Shown here: positions 16,626 to 24,493 of the stretch, one piece after another
How the letters are laid out: the number at the start of each line of letters is the position of its first letter
Position numbering within the stretch: the stretch's first letter is position 1
The notes under the pieces: generated by a model
Database searches by the model: none
What the model saw: the letters and a program-made list of their open reading frames with translations, nothing else
Told to the model about the DNA's origin: nothing
Origin: a bacterium
Lineage (GTDB): Bacteria; Planctomycetota; Planctomycetia; Isosphaerales; Isosphaeraceae
Direction of reading: 5' to 3'
NCBI GenBank assembly: GCA_016125085.1
Contig: WGMM01000005.1
Span: 1 to 64,000, forward strand
Length of the DNA stretch: 64,000 nucleotides
Made by a program: the position numbers and the translations under genes

Positions 16626-19289
16626 ATGCCCATCGAATTGCTCGCCGAACTGGTTTCGAAACTGAACGATCAATGCAGGAACACGCTCCAGAGCGCGGCC
16701 GCGCTATGTATGACGAGGACGAACTCCGTCGTCGAAATTGAACATTGGCTTTTCGAATTGGTCAAGGCACCCGACAACGACGTCAAACGGATCGCTCAGG
16801 TCTTCGGAATCAACGATCAACAGTGGGCGAGAGAACTCAACCTCGTCATCGACGGATTCCGTACCGGTAACGATCGCAGCCCAACCATCAGCCGGTCGAT
16901 CGATCGCCTCATCCGCCAGGCATGGGTCATCAACAGCCTGAAGCTTGGTTCGGGGAAAATTCGCAGCGGCTCCTTGATTCTCGCGATGTTCGACGACGAC
17001 GAACTACGGCGAATTCTTCAGGACAGCAAAGAGTTCAAGAAAATCCAGCCTGACCGACTGCTTAAGGAATTCGCCACCATCGTCGGAGACTCACCTGAGT
17101 CGAACGCGGCTGTCCAACAGGAGGAACCTGCTCAATCGGGCAAACCGGGGCCAGGGCAAAAAGTTCATTCGGAGGCACTTGATCTCTATACGATCAATCT
17201 GACGCAGCTCGCTCGGGATGGCCGACTCGACCCCGTTTCCGGACGAGACGACGAGATCCGCCAGATGATCGATATCCTGATTCGGAGACGACAGAACAAC
17301 CCCATTCTCACGGGTGAAGCCGGTGTGGGCAAGACGGCCGTGGTCGAAGGGCTCGCACTCAAAATCGCCGAAGACGACGTTCCCGAAGTGCTCAAGAACG
17401 TCGAGATCAGAACGCTCGATCTCGGATTGCTCCAGGCGGGGGCCGGCGTCAAAGGCGAATTCGAAAACCGGCTCAAACAGATCATCAATGAAGTCAAGGC
17501 TTCACCGACACCTCTGATCATTTTCATCGACGAAGCACATACGCTCATCGGCGCCGGAGGCGCGGCAGGTCAAGGCGATGCGGCGAACCTTCTCAAACCA
17601 GCTCTGGCCCGTGGCGAACTTCGCACGATCGCGGCCACGACCTGGGCCGAATACAAGAAATATTTCGAAAAAGACGCGGCACTTACACGCAGGTTTCAAG
17701 TCGTGAAGGTCGAAGAACCGACCGAAGATTCCGCTGTACGCATGGTTCGAGGACTCGCCGACAAACTCGAACAGCATCATAAAGTGACCATCCTGGACGA
17801 AGCGATCGAAAGCTGCGTAAAGCTATCTCATCGCTACCTTACGAGTCGACAATTGCCCGACAAGGCCGTGAGCCTCCTCGACACGGCCTGCGCCCGTGTC
17901 GCGATCGGCCAGCGAGCACGACCTTCGATCATCGAAACACTGCGGCAAAGGCTCAGGCACGTTGAGATCGAAACCCGTATCATCACTCGGGAAAACGCCT
18001 CTATGGGCGATAAGACCGTGCGACTGGCAGAACTCGACAAGGAAAAGACCGAAACGGAAACCGAGCTGAAAGCGCTGGAAGAACGCTGGAACGTCGAGTC
18101 AAAATTGGTCAGCGAGATTCTGGATCAGCTCAGGGTCGTGCAGAACCCACCCGCCGATAGCTCCGACACCACAATCGAAGCCGCTCGCCAAAAACTACGG
18201 GATCAGCTGTCCCGCCTGCGAGAGGTCCAGGGCGAAACGCCCCTCATCCAGCCACAGGTCGACAGCCAGACCGTCGCCGAGGTCGTCGCCGGCTGGACCG
18301 GCATTCCCGTCGGACGGATGCTGACCGACGAAATCCAGAAAGTGATGACACTGAAAGAGCAGCTGGAAAAGCGAGTTCTGGGCCAATCCCATGCCCTCGA
18401 AATGATCGCTCAGCGAATCCGCACCTCACGCGCGGGCCTTGCGGATCCGAAGCGTCCGATCGCGGTTTTCATGCTCGTCGGCCCTTCCGGCGTCGGCAAG
18501 ACCGAAACGGCCCTTGCCCTGTCGGAGGCCCTCTATGGCGGCGAACACAACCTCGTCACGATCAACATGACCGAGTATCAGGAGAAACATACCGTTTCTT
18601 CACTGAAGGGTTCACCCCCCGGCTATGTCGGATACGGCGAAGGCGGCGTGCTGACCGAGGCCATTCGGCGCAAACCTTATTCGGTACTTCTGCTTGACGA
18701 AGTCGAAAAAGCCCACCCGGATGTTCTGGAACTCTTCTTCCAGGTCTTCGACAAAGGCATGCTCGAAGACGGTGAAGGTCGAGTCATCGACTTCAAAAAC
18801 ACGGTCATCCTTCTGACTTCGAATGTCGGCACCGACACGATCATGGATCTCTGCCACCAGGAAGGCGGCCCGCCCGACCCGATCACGATGCAGGACATGG
18901 TGCGGCCGGACCTGCTGGAAGCCACCAAGAGCGACGGCACGATCGTCTTCAAGCAGGCCTTTCTCGGCCGACTCGTCACCATTCCCTATTACGCCATAAG
19001 TGACGAAGTCATGAAAAAGATCATCCAGCTCCAGCTCAATCGCTTCGCCAACCGACTCAGGGATGGCCATAACGCCGTACTGGAATACCCGGAAACGCTC
19101 ATCGACAATATCGCCGCTCGCTGCACCGAAGTCGATTCAGGCGCCCGGAACGTGGACCACATCCTGACGCGGACGATCATGCCGGCCGTTTCGGAACAGG
19201 TGCTCAGTCACATGGCGAAAGGTTCGCCGATCAAATCGGTCAAGATCGGCGTAGACGAAACGGGTGAGCTGTCCTATGAGGTGAATTGA
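16626..19289 (+). CDS. clpV: T6SS sheath-disassembly ATPase TssH (ClpV)
   Basis: 887 residues. ClpV-type AAA+ unfoldase that recycles contracted TssBC sheaths. N-terminal double Clp-N repeat (about 1-160), first ATPase with GEAGVGKTAVVEGLA and LIIFIDEAHTLIGAGG, coiled-coil middle domain (~430-540), second ATPase with GPSGVGKTETALALSEALYG, VLLLDEVEKAHPDVLELFFQ and TSNVG, then the C-terminal small domain. Both Walker A and B motifs are intact. A PGQKVHSEALDLYTINLTQL segment joins Clp-N to the first AAA domain. Base composition is GC-richer than the upstream tss genes. Last gene of the operon; it converges on the ExoY-like gene, with a strong stem-loop between. Confidence 0.96.
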   Translation: MPIELLAELVSKLNDQCRNTLQSAAALCMTRTNSVVEIEHWLFELVKAPDNDVKRIAQVFGINDQQWARELNLVIDGFRTGNDRSPTISRSIDRLIRQAWVINSLKLGSGKIRSGSLILAMFDDDELRRILQDSKEFKKIQPDRLLKEFATIVGDSPESNAAVQQEEPAQSGKPGPGQKVHSEALDLYTINLTQLARDGRLDPVSGRDDEIRQMIDILIRRRQNNPILTGEAGVGKTAVVEGLALKIAEDDVPEVLKNVEIRTLDLGLLQAGAGVKGEFENRLKQIINEVKASPTPLIIFIDEAHTLIGAGGAAGQGDAANLLKPALARGELRTIAATTWAEYKKYFEKDAALTRRFQVVKVEEPTEDSAVRMVRGLADKLEQHHKVTILDEAIESCVKLSHRYLTSRQLPDKAVSLLDTACARVAIGQRARPSIIETLRQRLRHVEIETRIITRENASMGDKTVRLAELDKEKTETETELKALEERWNVESKLVSEILDQLRVVQNPPADSSDTTIEAARQKLRDQLSRLREVQGETPLIQPQVDSQTVAEVVAGWTGIPVGRMLTDEIQKVMTLKEQLEKRVLGQSHALEMIAQRIRTSRAGLADPKRPIAVFMLVGPSGVGKTETALALSEALYGGEHNLVTINMTEYQEKHTVSSLKGSPPGYVGYGEGGVLTEAIRRKPYSVLLLDEVEKAHPDVLELFFQVFDKGMLEDGEGRVIDFKNTVILLTSNVGTDTIMDLCHQEGGPPDPITMQDMVRPDLLEATKSDGTIVFKQAFLGRLVTIPYYAISDEVMKKIIQLQLNRFANRLRDGHNAVLEYPETLIDNIAARCTEVDSGARNVDHILTRTIMPAVSEQVLSHMAKGSPIKSVKIGVDETGELSYEVN

Positions 19290-19304
19290 ACGAGCGCACG
19301 TGGC

Positions 19305-19342
19305 ACAATTGGCGACGGCGACAAGGCGTCGTCGTCAATTGT
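19305..19342. terminator. bidirectional stem-loop between clpV and the payload operon
   Basis: ACAATTGGCGACGGCG (19305-19320) pairs with CGTCGTCGTCAATTGT (19327-19342) over a 6-nt loop, a 16-bp stem with two G-U pairs. It lies 16 bases after clpV and includes the stop codon of the convergent minus-strand gene. No long T-run follows on either strand, so termination strength is uncertain. Confidence 0.55.
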
Positions 19343-19970
19343 ACATATCGCGAGAGGGTTGAGGCGTCAGAATCATCGCTGATTGAGGCCCCGGATATTT
19401 GGACGGAATGAATCGGATGGCCGATTCGAGTTTGGGGACGCCAGAACCTTTCAGCCAGTCCCAGTCGGCCCCGTGCTGGATCATTTCGACACCCAGCTTT
19501 CGGTTAAGCAGATCGATCGTCGCTCTCGTACGGAATTTGCGTTCGCCTTCCGATGCGTACATGGTGATTCTGCCACTCGAATCGAGCGGGAAAATCCCGA
19601 AGAGATCGTAATCGCTATAAATCGGGCACCCTCTCGATTTGACGATCCCGGCATCGAAGCCCTTGTCTACGATTTCGAACCTGCCACGGTTGCCGAAAGT
19701 CATTTCACGCATGAAGCTTGCCCAAGATTTCAGCGCTGCGGGTATGGAACCGGGCATGAAAGCGCTGGGCAGGCGGATCGGATCGACCACAAGCCCGCCG
19801 CAAGGGTGCCCCTCGTTGTCAGCGGTTTTGGCTTTGCATTCAAGCGGTTTAGGCACATAGCCGTTCCTCCCGAACCACCGCCCCATCAGCGGATTCGTCG
19901 GTCTCAGGTCAATCTCGACATCCAGCTCATCCGCAACTTGCTGGAAGATCTTCCGGTGGGATTCGATCAT
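19335..19970 (-). CDS. ExoY/edema-factor-like nucleotidyl cyclase toxin domain, putative T6SS effector
   Basis: 211 residues, no signal peptide. The order of motifs follows the class II (anthrax edema factor, CyaA, ExoY) cyclases. First comes HRKIFQQVADELDVEIDLRP, like the family's 'H---F---A-E----I-FRP', giving R23. Next is a Gly-x-x-x-Lys-Pro-Leu segment with K41, K46 and K48, matching edema-factor K346, H351 and K353 (the middle position is also Lys in ExoY). Then PIYSDYDLFGIFPL supplies the metal-binding D120 and D122, and VEMIQHGADWDW supplies H166. The Asn six residues after that His (edema factor N583) is Trp here (W172), so activity or specificity may differ. It is shorter than ExoY (378 aa) and lacks most of the inserted C-B subdomain. 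Last gene of the second vgrG operon, with GGAGA upstream. Family assignment is from motif order recalled from known members. Confidence 0.7.
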   Translation of the reverse strand: MIESHRKIFQQVADELDVEIDLRPTNPLMGRWFGRNGYVPKPLECKAKTADNEGHPCGGLVVDPIRLPSAFMPGSIPAALKSWASFMREMTFGNRGRFEIVDKGFDAGIVKSRGCPIYSDYDLFGIFPLDSSGRITMYASEGERKFRTRATIDLLNRKLGVEMIQHGADWDWLKGSGVPKLESAIRFIPSKYPGPQSAMILTPQPSRDMYN

Positions 19971-20150
19971 CGGTCATTCTCCATGCTGCCTGATTCTGAG
20001 CGTTCTCGAATAAGACGAGAAGATATCGAAGAAGCGATTATGCGCTGGGATGTGTTTTGTCTGACTATGGGAAGATTGGAGACATAATCCCCTCCGAAGC
20101 TCCGTTCAATTTGATTATACATGAAGCCGGAATCGTATCGTCACGATCGG

Positions 20151-20759
20151 TTATTCTCCCGGGCATTGGTCTTTCCCCTCCGCGATCGCCACGCCGATGG
20201 CGAGGAGTTCTTCGAACCGAGCGTTGATCCGATCGACATCCTTGATCATTTCGCCATTCGCATCGATGACAACGCTCAGCAGCAAGGCCTTAGCGACCAT
20301 TCCGGGCAAGCGATTTCCCTTGGGGGGAAATCCGGGCATTTCCATGGGTGCCCCTTCGGATTCGCTCCAGAGCGCGATTCCCAGACACCCGGCCGGCCGA
20401 TCAAGCCCGGCTTTTTCAGCCGCCGCGAAAGCTGCAGCCTGATACGCGGGGTTCGCGTCATTCAGCCATCGCTCAGCCAGATCGATCACGGCCTTGGCGT
20501 CTTCGGCCATGTCCCTCCCACCAAATCTCGACAAGCCTCGGCAAGCCCACCAGAGGGTATGTCTTTGGGGAAGTGCGTGAGCGAGGAATGTCACAGCGTC
20601 GCGAAACGCTTTTTTTCGGTTCAGTTCGACGAGAAAGTCGTGCGGATTCTGGAAATCGTTTGCGACTGTCATGGATTCTCGTCCGAAATCCGGGATATCT
20701 GCACAGATGGGGGGTGATTTTCGGTCTAGGAGTTTCGATAGGTCGGAATTCATCGACAT
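20151..20759 (-). CDS. DUF6931-like T6SS-associated protein
   Basis: 202 residues. Contains NRKKAFRDAVTFLAHALPQR followed by TLWWACRGLSRFG, an Ala-rich helical stretch with DLAERWLNDANPAYQAAAFA, and GIALWSESEGAPMEMPGFPP. This 'flAhaLP-R--vWWAc' pattern recurs in a small family found beside vgrG, DUF2169 and PAAR genes, which I recall as DUF6931. The biochemical role is unknown; an accessory, chaperone or immunity role is possible. It lies between the 99-residue protein and the ExoY-like gene, with 180 bases to the latter. Start could also be the internal Met at residue 31. Confidence 0.6.
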   Translation of the reverse strand: MSMNSDLSKLLDRKSPPICADIPDFGRESMTVANDFQNPHDFLVELNRKKAFRDAVTFLAHALPQRHTLWWACRGLSRFGGRDMAEDAKAVIDLAERWLNDANPAYQAAAFAAAEKAGLDRPAGCLGIALWSESEGAPMEMPGFPPKGNRLPGMVAKALLLSVVIDANGEMIKDVDRINARFEELLAIGVAIAEGKDQCPGE

Positions 20760-20852
20760 CAGTTCGTACTCTTCAATTCGATAGGAGGAATCGCAAGCTC
20801 AACTTGAAACGACATTTCTGTCAGCGAATCAAGTGGAACGAAAATCGGATTT

Positions 20853-21152
20853 TCATTGATGATGGGGGGGCTGTTTGGACAATTTTCTTAGGATGCGTGC
20901 AGCATAGCACATCGCATCGGAGAGTTTCTGAAATGTCGGTTCCAGATTCCTAGTTGCATGGATCGAAAGGGCGGTGTCAATCTGGTCCGCAAATTCGGGG
21001 GGCCATGATTCCTGTACGCGACCTTTCGCCTTTTCGATGAGTTCTAATGTAAATGGCTTGAGTTCGCCCAGCCGGTCGGGTATTTCTGAAGCGAGCGTTA
21101 TGGCTTGGTTCAAATACGCAAGGCATTGCGCTTGATCGGTGTTGTCACTCAT
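20853..21152 (-). CDS. small helical protein, candidate immunity protein for the upstream toxin
   Basis: 99 residues, acidic, predicted mostly helical (QAQCLAYLNQAITLASEIPD, FTLELIEKAKGRVQE, LEPTFQKLSDAMCYAARIL). No recognised domain. It begins 21 bases after the stop of the polymorphic-toxin-like gene on the same strand, the usual position and size of an immunity gene. The role is inferred from gene order only. Confidence 0.55.
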   Translation of the reverse strand: MSDNTDQAQCLAYLNQAITLASEIPDRLGELKPFTLELIEKAKGRVQESWPPEFADQIDTALSIHATRNLEPTFQKLSDAMCYAARILRKLSKQPPHHQ

Positions 21153-21173
21153 TGCGATGTGGCTCCGTTGGGA

Positions 21174-22253
21174 TCAGTTGCCGCTGTCAGATTCGTTACG
21201 ACTACTATTCGATGCATGCCAACCGGCAGGTATAACATTGCTTTGAACAATCCCAGGTGCCCCAGTTGGGAGTTCGGAAATCGGGATTTGAGTTGCATTG
21301 TCTGTCCAACTTGGCGGCATGAAATTCTGGGGGCCTCCCCCTTTGGTTCCTCCGTATCCTGCAACAGACCCTTTGGACCCTGGGAAAAAGCCGGCGGGGA
21401 TTTCGGCTGCAGTGCTAGAGAGAACTTCCATTGGCTGGTCCACTCTGAATACTGCAGGTTCACGGTTGATTGGTATTAAGCCAACTTCTTGAGTTGATAC
21501 CCCGGGACTTGTTGTCCACTTACCTATATCACCATCTACTTGATACTGGACTATGATGTCTCCAGGTTCCAGCGTTTTCAATCCGTAAGGCTCTTTCATG
21601 CCACTCAGGAATTCATCGATCTTTTCTTCGGGAAGGCCTCGATATTTATTCTTAAGCCAAGCTCTCGCTTGATCCCTCGATATGACGATCGCTGGTCTTA
21701 CTGTTGTCTTCACTCCAGGTGGTTTGACTCCAAGCTCTTCGAGATCATCGAGGATTTTTTGGAAATCCTCCGGTGGCATATTTTTCCGAGCATCTTCAAG
21801 GAATTTCTTAAGTTGTTCCGGACTCATCGCCTTGAGATCTTCGAGAAGCTTTCCGGAAGCTTTCATAGCTTTCCAGCTTTTCAGAAGACTGGCACCTTTT
21901 TTGAGGACGGCAACTCCACCTGGACCCATGTCATACAAGAAACCGAGAACACCGCCTCCTAAAAGCTGGCTTCCATAAGACTGAACTGCATCACCTCCGA
22001 AAAGTCCTGCCCAAACGGTTCGGCTGCCAGCCTGGATCTGATCCGCCGACCACGCCGCGCCTGCGACACCTGCGGCCGTCGTCAAAGGTTCTGGTGCAAG
22101 GATACCAATGACAGACGGAATACCTGTGATTACTCCACCAACTGCTTGCATTCCACCGAAGGCGATATTCCCAGCCGCTTGCCAGCTCGGATTGAATCCG
22201 TTGGGACCGAAGAGACCGTTACTCGGCGGAGAATTGACAGGATCGCTTGACAT
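21174..22253 (-). CDS. polymorphic-toxin-like T6SS effector
   Basis: 359 residues. Residues ~25-125 form a Gly/Ala-rich hydrophobic region (GNIAFGGMQAVGGVITGIPS, LLGGGVLGFLYDMGPGGVAV) like the pre-toxin segments of Rhs/PAAR toxins. A charged helical linker follows (~130-180). The C-terminal domain (~185-335) shows GDIIVQYQVDGDIGKWTTSP, EVGLIPINREPAVFRVD, EVLSSTAAEIPAGFFPG and GYGGTKGGGPQNF. This 'GxxxxRY-GxYxxxP-xxxxLGI-...-S-A-I-...-GGGxQ' layout resembles ADP-ribosyltransferase/NADase-type polymorphic toxins (possibly toxin type 46, from memory). Catalytic residues cannot be assigned. It lies downstream of VgrG, DUF2169 and DUF4150 genes and upstream of a small candidate immunity gene, the usual T6SS payload order. 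Confidence 0.6.
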   Translation of the reverse strand: MSSDPVNSPPSNGLFGPNGFNPSWQAAGNIAFGGMQAVGGVITGIPSVIGILAPEPLTTAAGVAGAAWSADQIQAGSRTVWAGLFGGDAVQSYGSQLLGGGVLGFLYDMGPGGVAVLKKGASLLKSWKAMKASGKLLEDLKAMSPEQLKKFLEDARKNMPPEDFQKILDDLEELGVKPPGVKTTVRPAIVISRDQARAWLKNKYRGLPEEKIDEFLSGMKEPYGLKTLEPGDIIVQYQVDGDIGKWTTSPGVSTQEVGLIPINREPAVFRVDQPMEVLSSTAAEIPAGFFPGSKGSVAGYGGTKGGGPQNFMPPSWTDNATQIPISELPTGAPGIVQSNVIPAGWHASNSSRNESDSGN

Positions 22254-22269
22254 ATCGCAGCCTGTTCAT

Positions 22270-22566
22270 CTATTTCATGTTTTTTAATTGAGAAAACTCC
22301 TGAAATTCAGGAAGTCCGATGATTTGACCATGTTCGTTGATTTCAAGAGGTTCGTTCGAACCGAAACTCATATTGTGATGTATGAACATCAAAGTGTTTG
22401 CGAATCGTTCCTGAGGCGTTTCAGGCATGATCGCGCCATCCGTGTCTCCCCTGATGATGCCATTGCTTCGAATCACGCGTTTCGCGACCTTTTGATCCGG
22501 CACGAATGGAGAGGATCTCCAGAGTCGACGCACGCATAGCAATGTCTTCTCATCAACCCGAATCAC
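22270..22566 (-). CDS. small hypothetical protein in the payload operon
   Basis: 98 residues from a GTG at 22566 with AGGAG 8 nt upstream; an in-frame TTG at 22587 would add seven residues and overlap the previous gene. Contains VIRSNGIIRGDTDGAIMPET and FANTLMFIHHNMSFGSNEPL. No family recognised. It sits between the DUF4150 protein and the toxin-like gene, so it may be a chaperone, adaptor or second immunity protein. Confidence 0.6.
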   Translation of the reverse strand: MIRVDEKTLLCVRRLWRSSPFVPDQKVAKRVIRSNGIIRGDTDGAIMPETPQERFANTLMFIHHNMSFGSNEPLEINEHGQIIGLPEFQEFSQLKNMK

Positions 22567-22577
22567 TTCGAATTCTC

Positions 22578-23423
22578 CTAAAAGCAAACGATTCCAGGGG
22601 GAAAGTCCTTTGGAGAACTTCCTGAACTTCGGATCGCATCTCCGTCAGGTTGTCCTTTCATGGCGGAGCCTATCATAGGCCCCGCCATATTCATGACCGC
22701 CCCCATGGCTGCCCCTGGATTTGACCAATCGGCTGTAGCAAGCGAATAGGCCTGCTGTGCGATCTGGGCGGCTTGGGCAATGTCTCCAAAGCCAGACATC
22801 CCGGCTACCCCTGCTATTGCTCCCAAGACCGCGCCGGGATTGCTCCAGTCCGTTGTCGCTAGCCCATAGGCCTTTTGGGCCATTCCGACAATATCACCTA
22901 AACCGCCGAGGTCGCTTCCTGGCATATCGAGTTTCGGCATGCATCCGCCCTCTGCGAATGACTCGGCCTGAACTGGGGGATTCGAACCCGGAGGGATGGT
23001 TCCATCGGGGCCGACGTCCGCGAAGAACATCGGACCAAGAAACAAAACCTGGCCGATCGTATTGAATGGACCTTCAGGACTTGCACCGTTCATCAGCATG
23101 TAACACAAATCATTGTGATTGGCGAAATTTTGATTGATTCTTACGGTTGTAACCGGAACGATCGGTTTGCAAAAGCCTTTGATGACTTGCGAGGCGACTC
23201 CACCGCCGACACCTGCCTCGTCTCCCGTCACCATCGCAACTCGTGAACCAAGGTGGAAAACGGGTTTCCCAAGCGATCTGACATTGGGGCTCAACAATAT
23301 GGATTTGTCCAGCTGTCCCACGATCGGGTACGGAACCGGTACGACAGGAGATTTGCAGACGTCGGGGCAAATGCTCATCACGATGAACTGGGAGTCCAAC
23401 CTTGTGCCTTCTTTATCGGCCAT
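22578..23423 (-). CDS. DUF4150 PAAR-like protein with internal duplication
   Basis: 281 residues. The N-terminal ~150 residues are a DUF4150 PAAR-like domain: SICPDVCKSPVVPVPYPIVG, a SRVAMVTGDEAGVGGGV loop, and FCKPIVPVTTVRINQNFANH. These domains replace PAAR at the VgrG tip and recruit effectors. After a Pro/Gly linker the C-terminus holds two 26-residue copies, 40 residues apart, of a module centred on AYGLATTDWSNPGAVLGA. The duplication may bind the downstream toxin. It follows the DUF2169 gene by 12 bases and precedes the 98-residue gene by 11. Confidence 0.82.
   Translation of the reverse strand: MADKEGTRLDSQFIVMSICPDVCKSPVVPVPYPIVGQLDKSILLSPNVRSLGKPVFHLGSRVAMVTGDEAGVGGGVASQVIKGFCKPIVPVTTVRINQNFANHNDLCYMLMNGASPEGPFNTIGQVLFLGPMFFADVGPDGTIPPGSNPPVQAESFAEGGCMPKLDMPGSDLGGLGDIVGMAQKAYGLATTDWSNPGAVLGAIAGVAGMSGFGDIAQAAQIAQQAYSLATADWSNPGAAMGAVMNMAGPMIGSAMKGQPDGDAIRSSGSSPKDFPPGIVCF
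22680..22877 (-). repeat. two-copy 120-bp internal repeat in the DUF4150 gene
   Basis: Residues 183-208 and 223-248 align as AYGLATTDWSNPGAVLGA and AYSLATADWSNPGAAMGA, with spacing of 40 codons. The DNA copies are diverged but clearly related, so this is an older tandem duplication kept in frame. Confidence 0.8.
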
Positions 23424-23435
23424 GTTCCGTAATCC

Positions 23436-24473
23436 TTAAGCTGGCTGAGAAATGGGTGGCATCGAACGATCGATGACGTCTTCGGGGACTCGCATTCTGA
23501 CTTCAAGCACACGAATCGGCGGAGAAAGCGGATGTACACCACGCCAAGTCAAAAAGACACGATTCGAATCGAGATCGATATGAACCGTGTCGAGATTGAT
23601 GGGAGCAGGCACAATTCTGCCGTCCTGAAACCTCAATAGAGTCGCCAATTCGAACCGAGGTAGATGAAAAGTAACCTTATGATCCGGTGTCAGATTCGTC
23701 AGCTGCACGGTTTCCGTACCATCGGCGAATCCGGGTAGCGTCAAGCCCGGCGACGCCGTGTTGTAGAATGCGAACGAAAAATCCTCAGGCAAATCAGGCC
23801 AGCGGGTTTTTTCCCAGATCGCGTTGAAAGTTCCGGCTTTGTCGCGGCGCGGTCGCCAGGCGGGTGCAATCACTCCAAGGCCTTCGACCGGTATCGGTTT
23901 GCCGAATTCCGGATCGCCATAATCGGCCGGCAGAATCTGGGGACATCGAACGGATGCGGAGGTGTTCGGATCGGCGAAGCCGACACCGACGTAATTTTCA
24001 TCGCACAATTCGGACTTGTCACCCTTTCGATAAGAACCTCCGTAAGCGTATTCGTATCGGATCGGTAGAGATTTGATCGGTTCGATCGGCGTCAATTTCC
24101 ACCGGCCCATTGTCTTTTCCCATCGTCGCGGGCCCGTAACCTGAATCAGCTTCTTGACGTTACCGAACTGAATACCGGCAAGCCATTTGCTTTCGGGTTT
24201 GCCGCTAGGTGAGTAAGTCGTCGCGTTGACCAGCACGTCGGTTTTGGGTTTGTAGGGCGCAATGCTGCTTTCGAAACGAATGCTCGAGATGCCGGGCTCA
24301 CCGTAATGGTCATCGGCCATGACCAGAGGTTCCTGCTTCTGCACGAGCCTGAGACGCTTGCCTTCCTCAATACTGAAGGTCCCCCGTAAGACGATGACGC
24401 CAAAATCCTGGCATTTCTCGTCCCTGCTTTCGAATTGAAGAGGAGGAAATGGAGTGTAATTTCGGAAGAGCAT
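23436..24473 (-). CDS. DUF2169 T6SS adaptor protein
   Basis: 345 residues. DUF2169 proteins sit beside vgrG, DUF4150 and effector genes and act as loading adaptors. Seen: NYTPFPPLQFESRDEKCQDF at the N-terminus, GTFSIEEGKRLRLVQKQEPL, then DDHYGEPGISSIRFESSIAP, KPKTDVLVNATTYSP, EYAYGGSYRKGD and IAPAWRPRRDKAGTF, the usual DUF2169 succession. It follows vgrG2 by 20 bases and DUF4150 by 12, so the three are almost certainly one transcript. Confidence 0.9.
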   Translation of the reverse strand: MLFRNYTPFPPLQFESRDEKCQDFGVIVLRGTFSIEEGKRLRLVQKQEPLVMADDHYGEPGISSIRFESSIAPYKPKTDVLVNATTYSPSGKPESKWLAGIQFGNVKKLIQVTGPRRWEKTMGRWKLTPIEPIKSLPIRYEYAYGGSYRKGDKSELCDENYVGVGFADPNTSASVRCPQILPADYGDPEFGKPIPVEGLGVIAPAWRPRRDKAGTFNAIWEKTRWPDLPEDFSFAFYNTASPGLTLPGFADGTETVQLTNLTPDHKVTFHLPRFELATLLRFQDGRIVPAPINLDTVHIDLDSNRVFLTWRGVHPLSPPIRVLEVRMRVPEDVIDRSMPPISQPA

Positions 24474-24493
24474 TTTTCAGTCCCATGACGGAT

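Noticed and set aside
22976..22996. GGATTCGAACCCGG, like a tRNA T-arm
   Set aside because: Lies inside the DUF4150 coding sequence; no acceptor, D or anticodon arm can be built around it.
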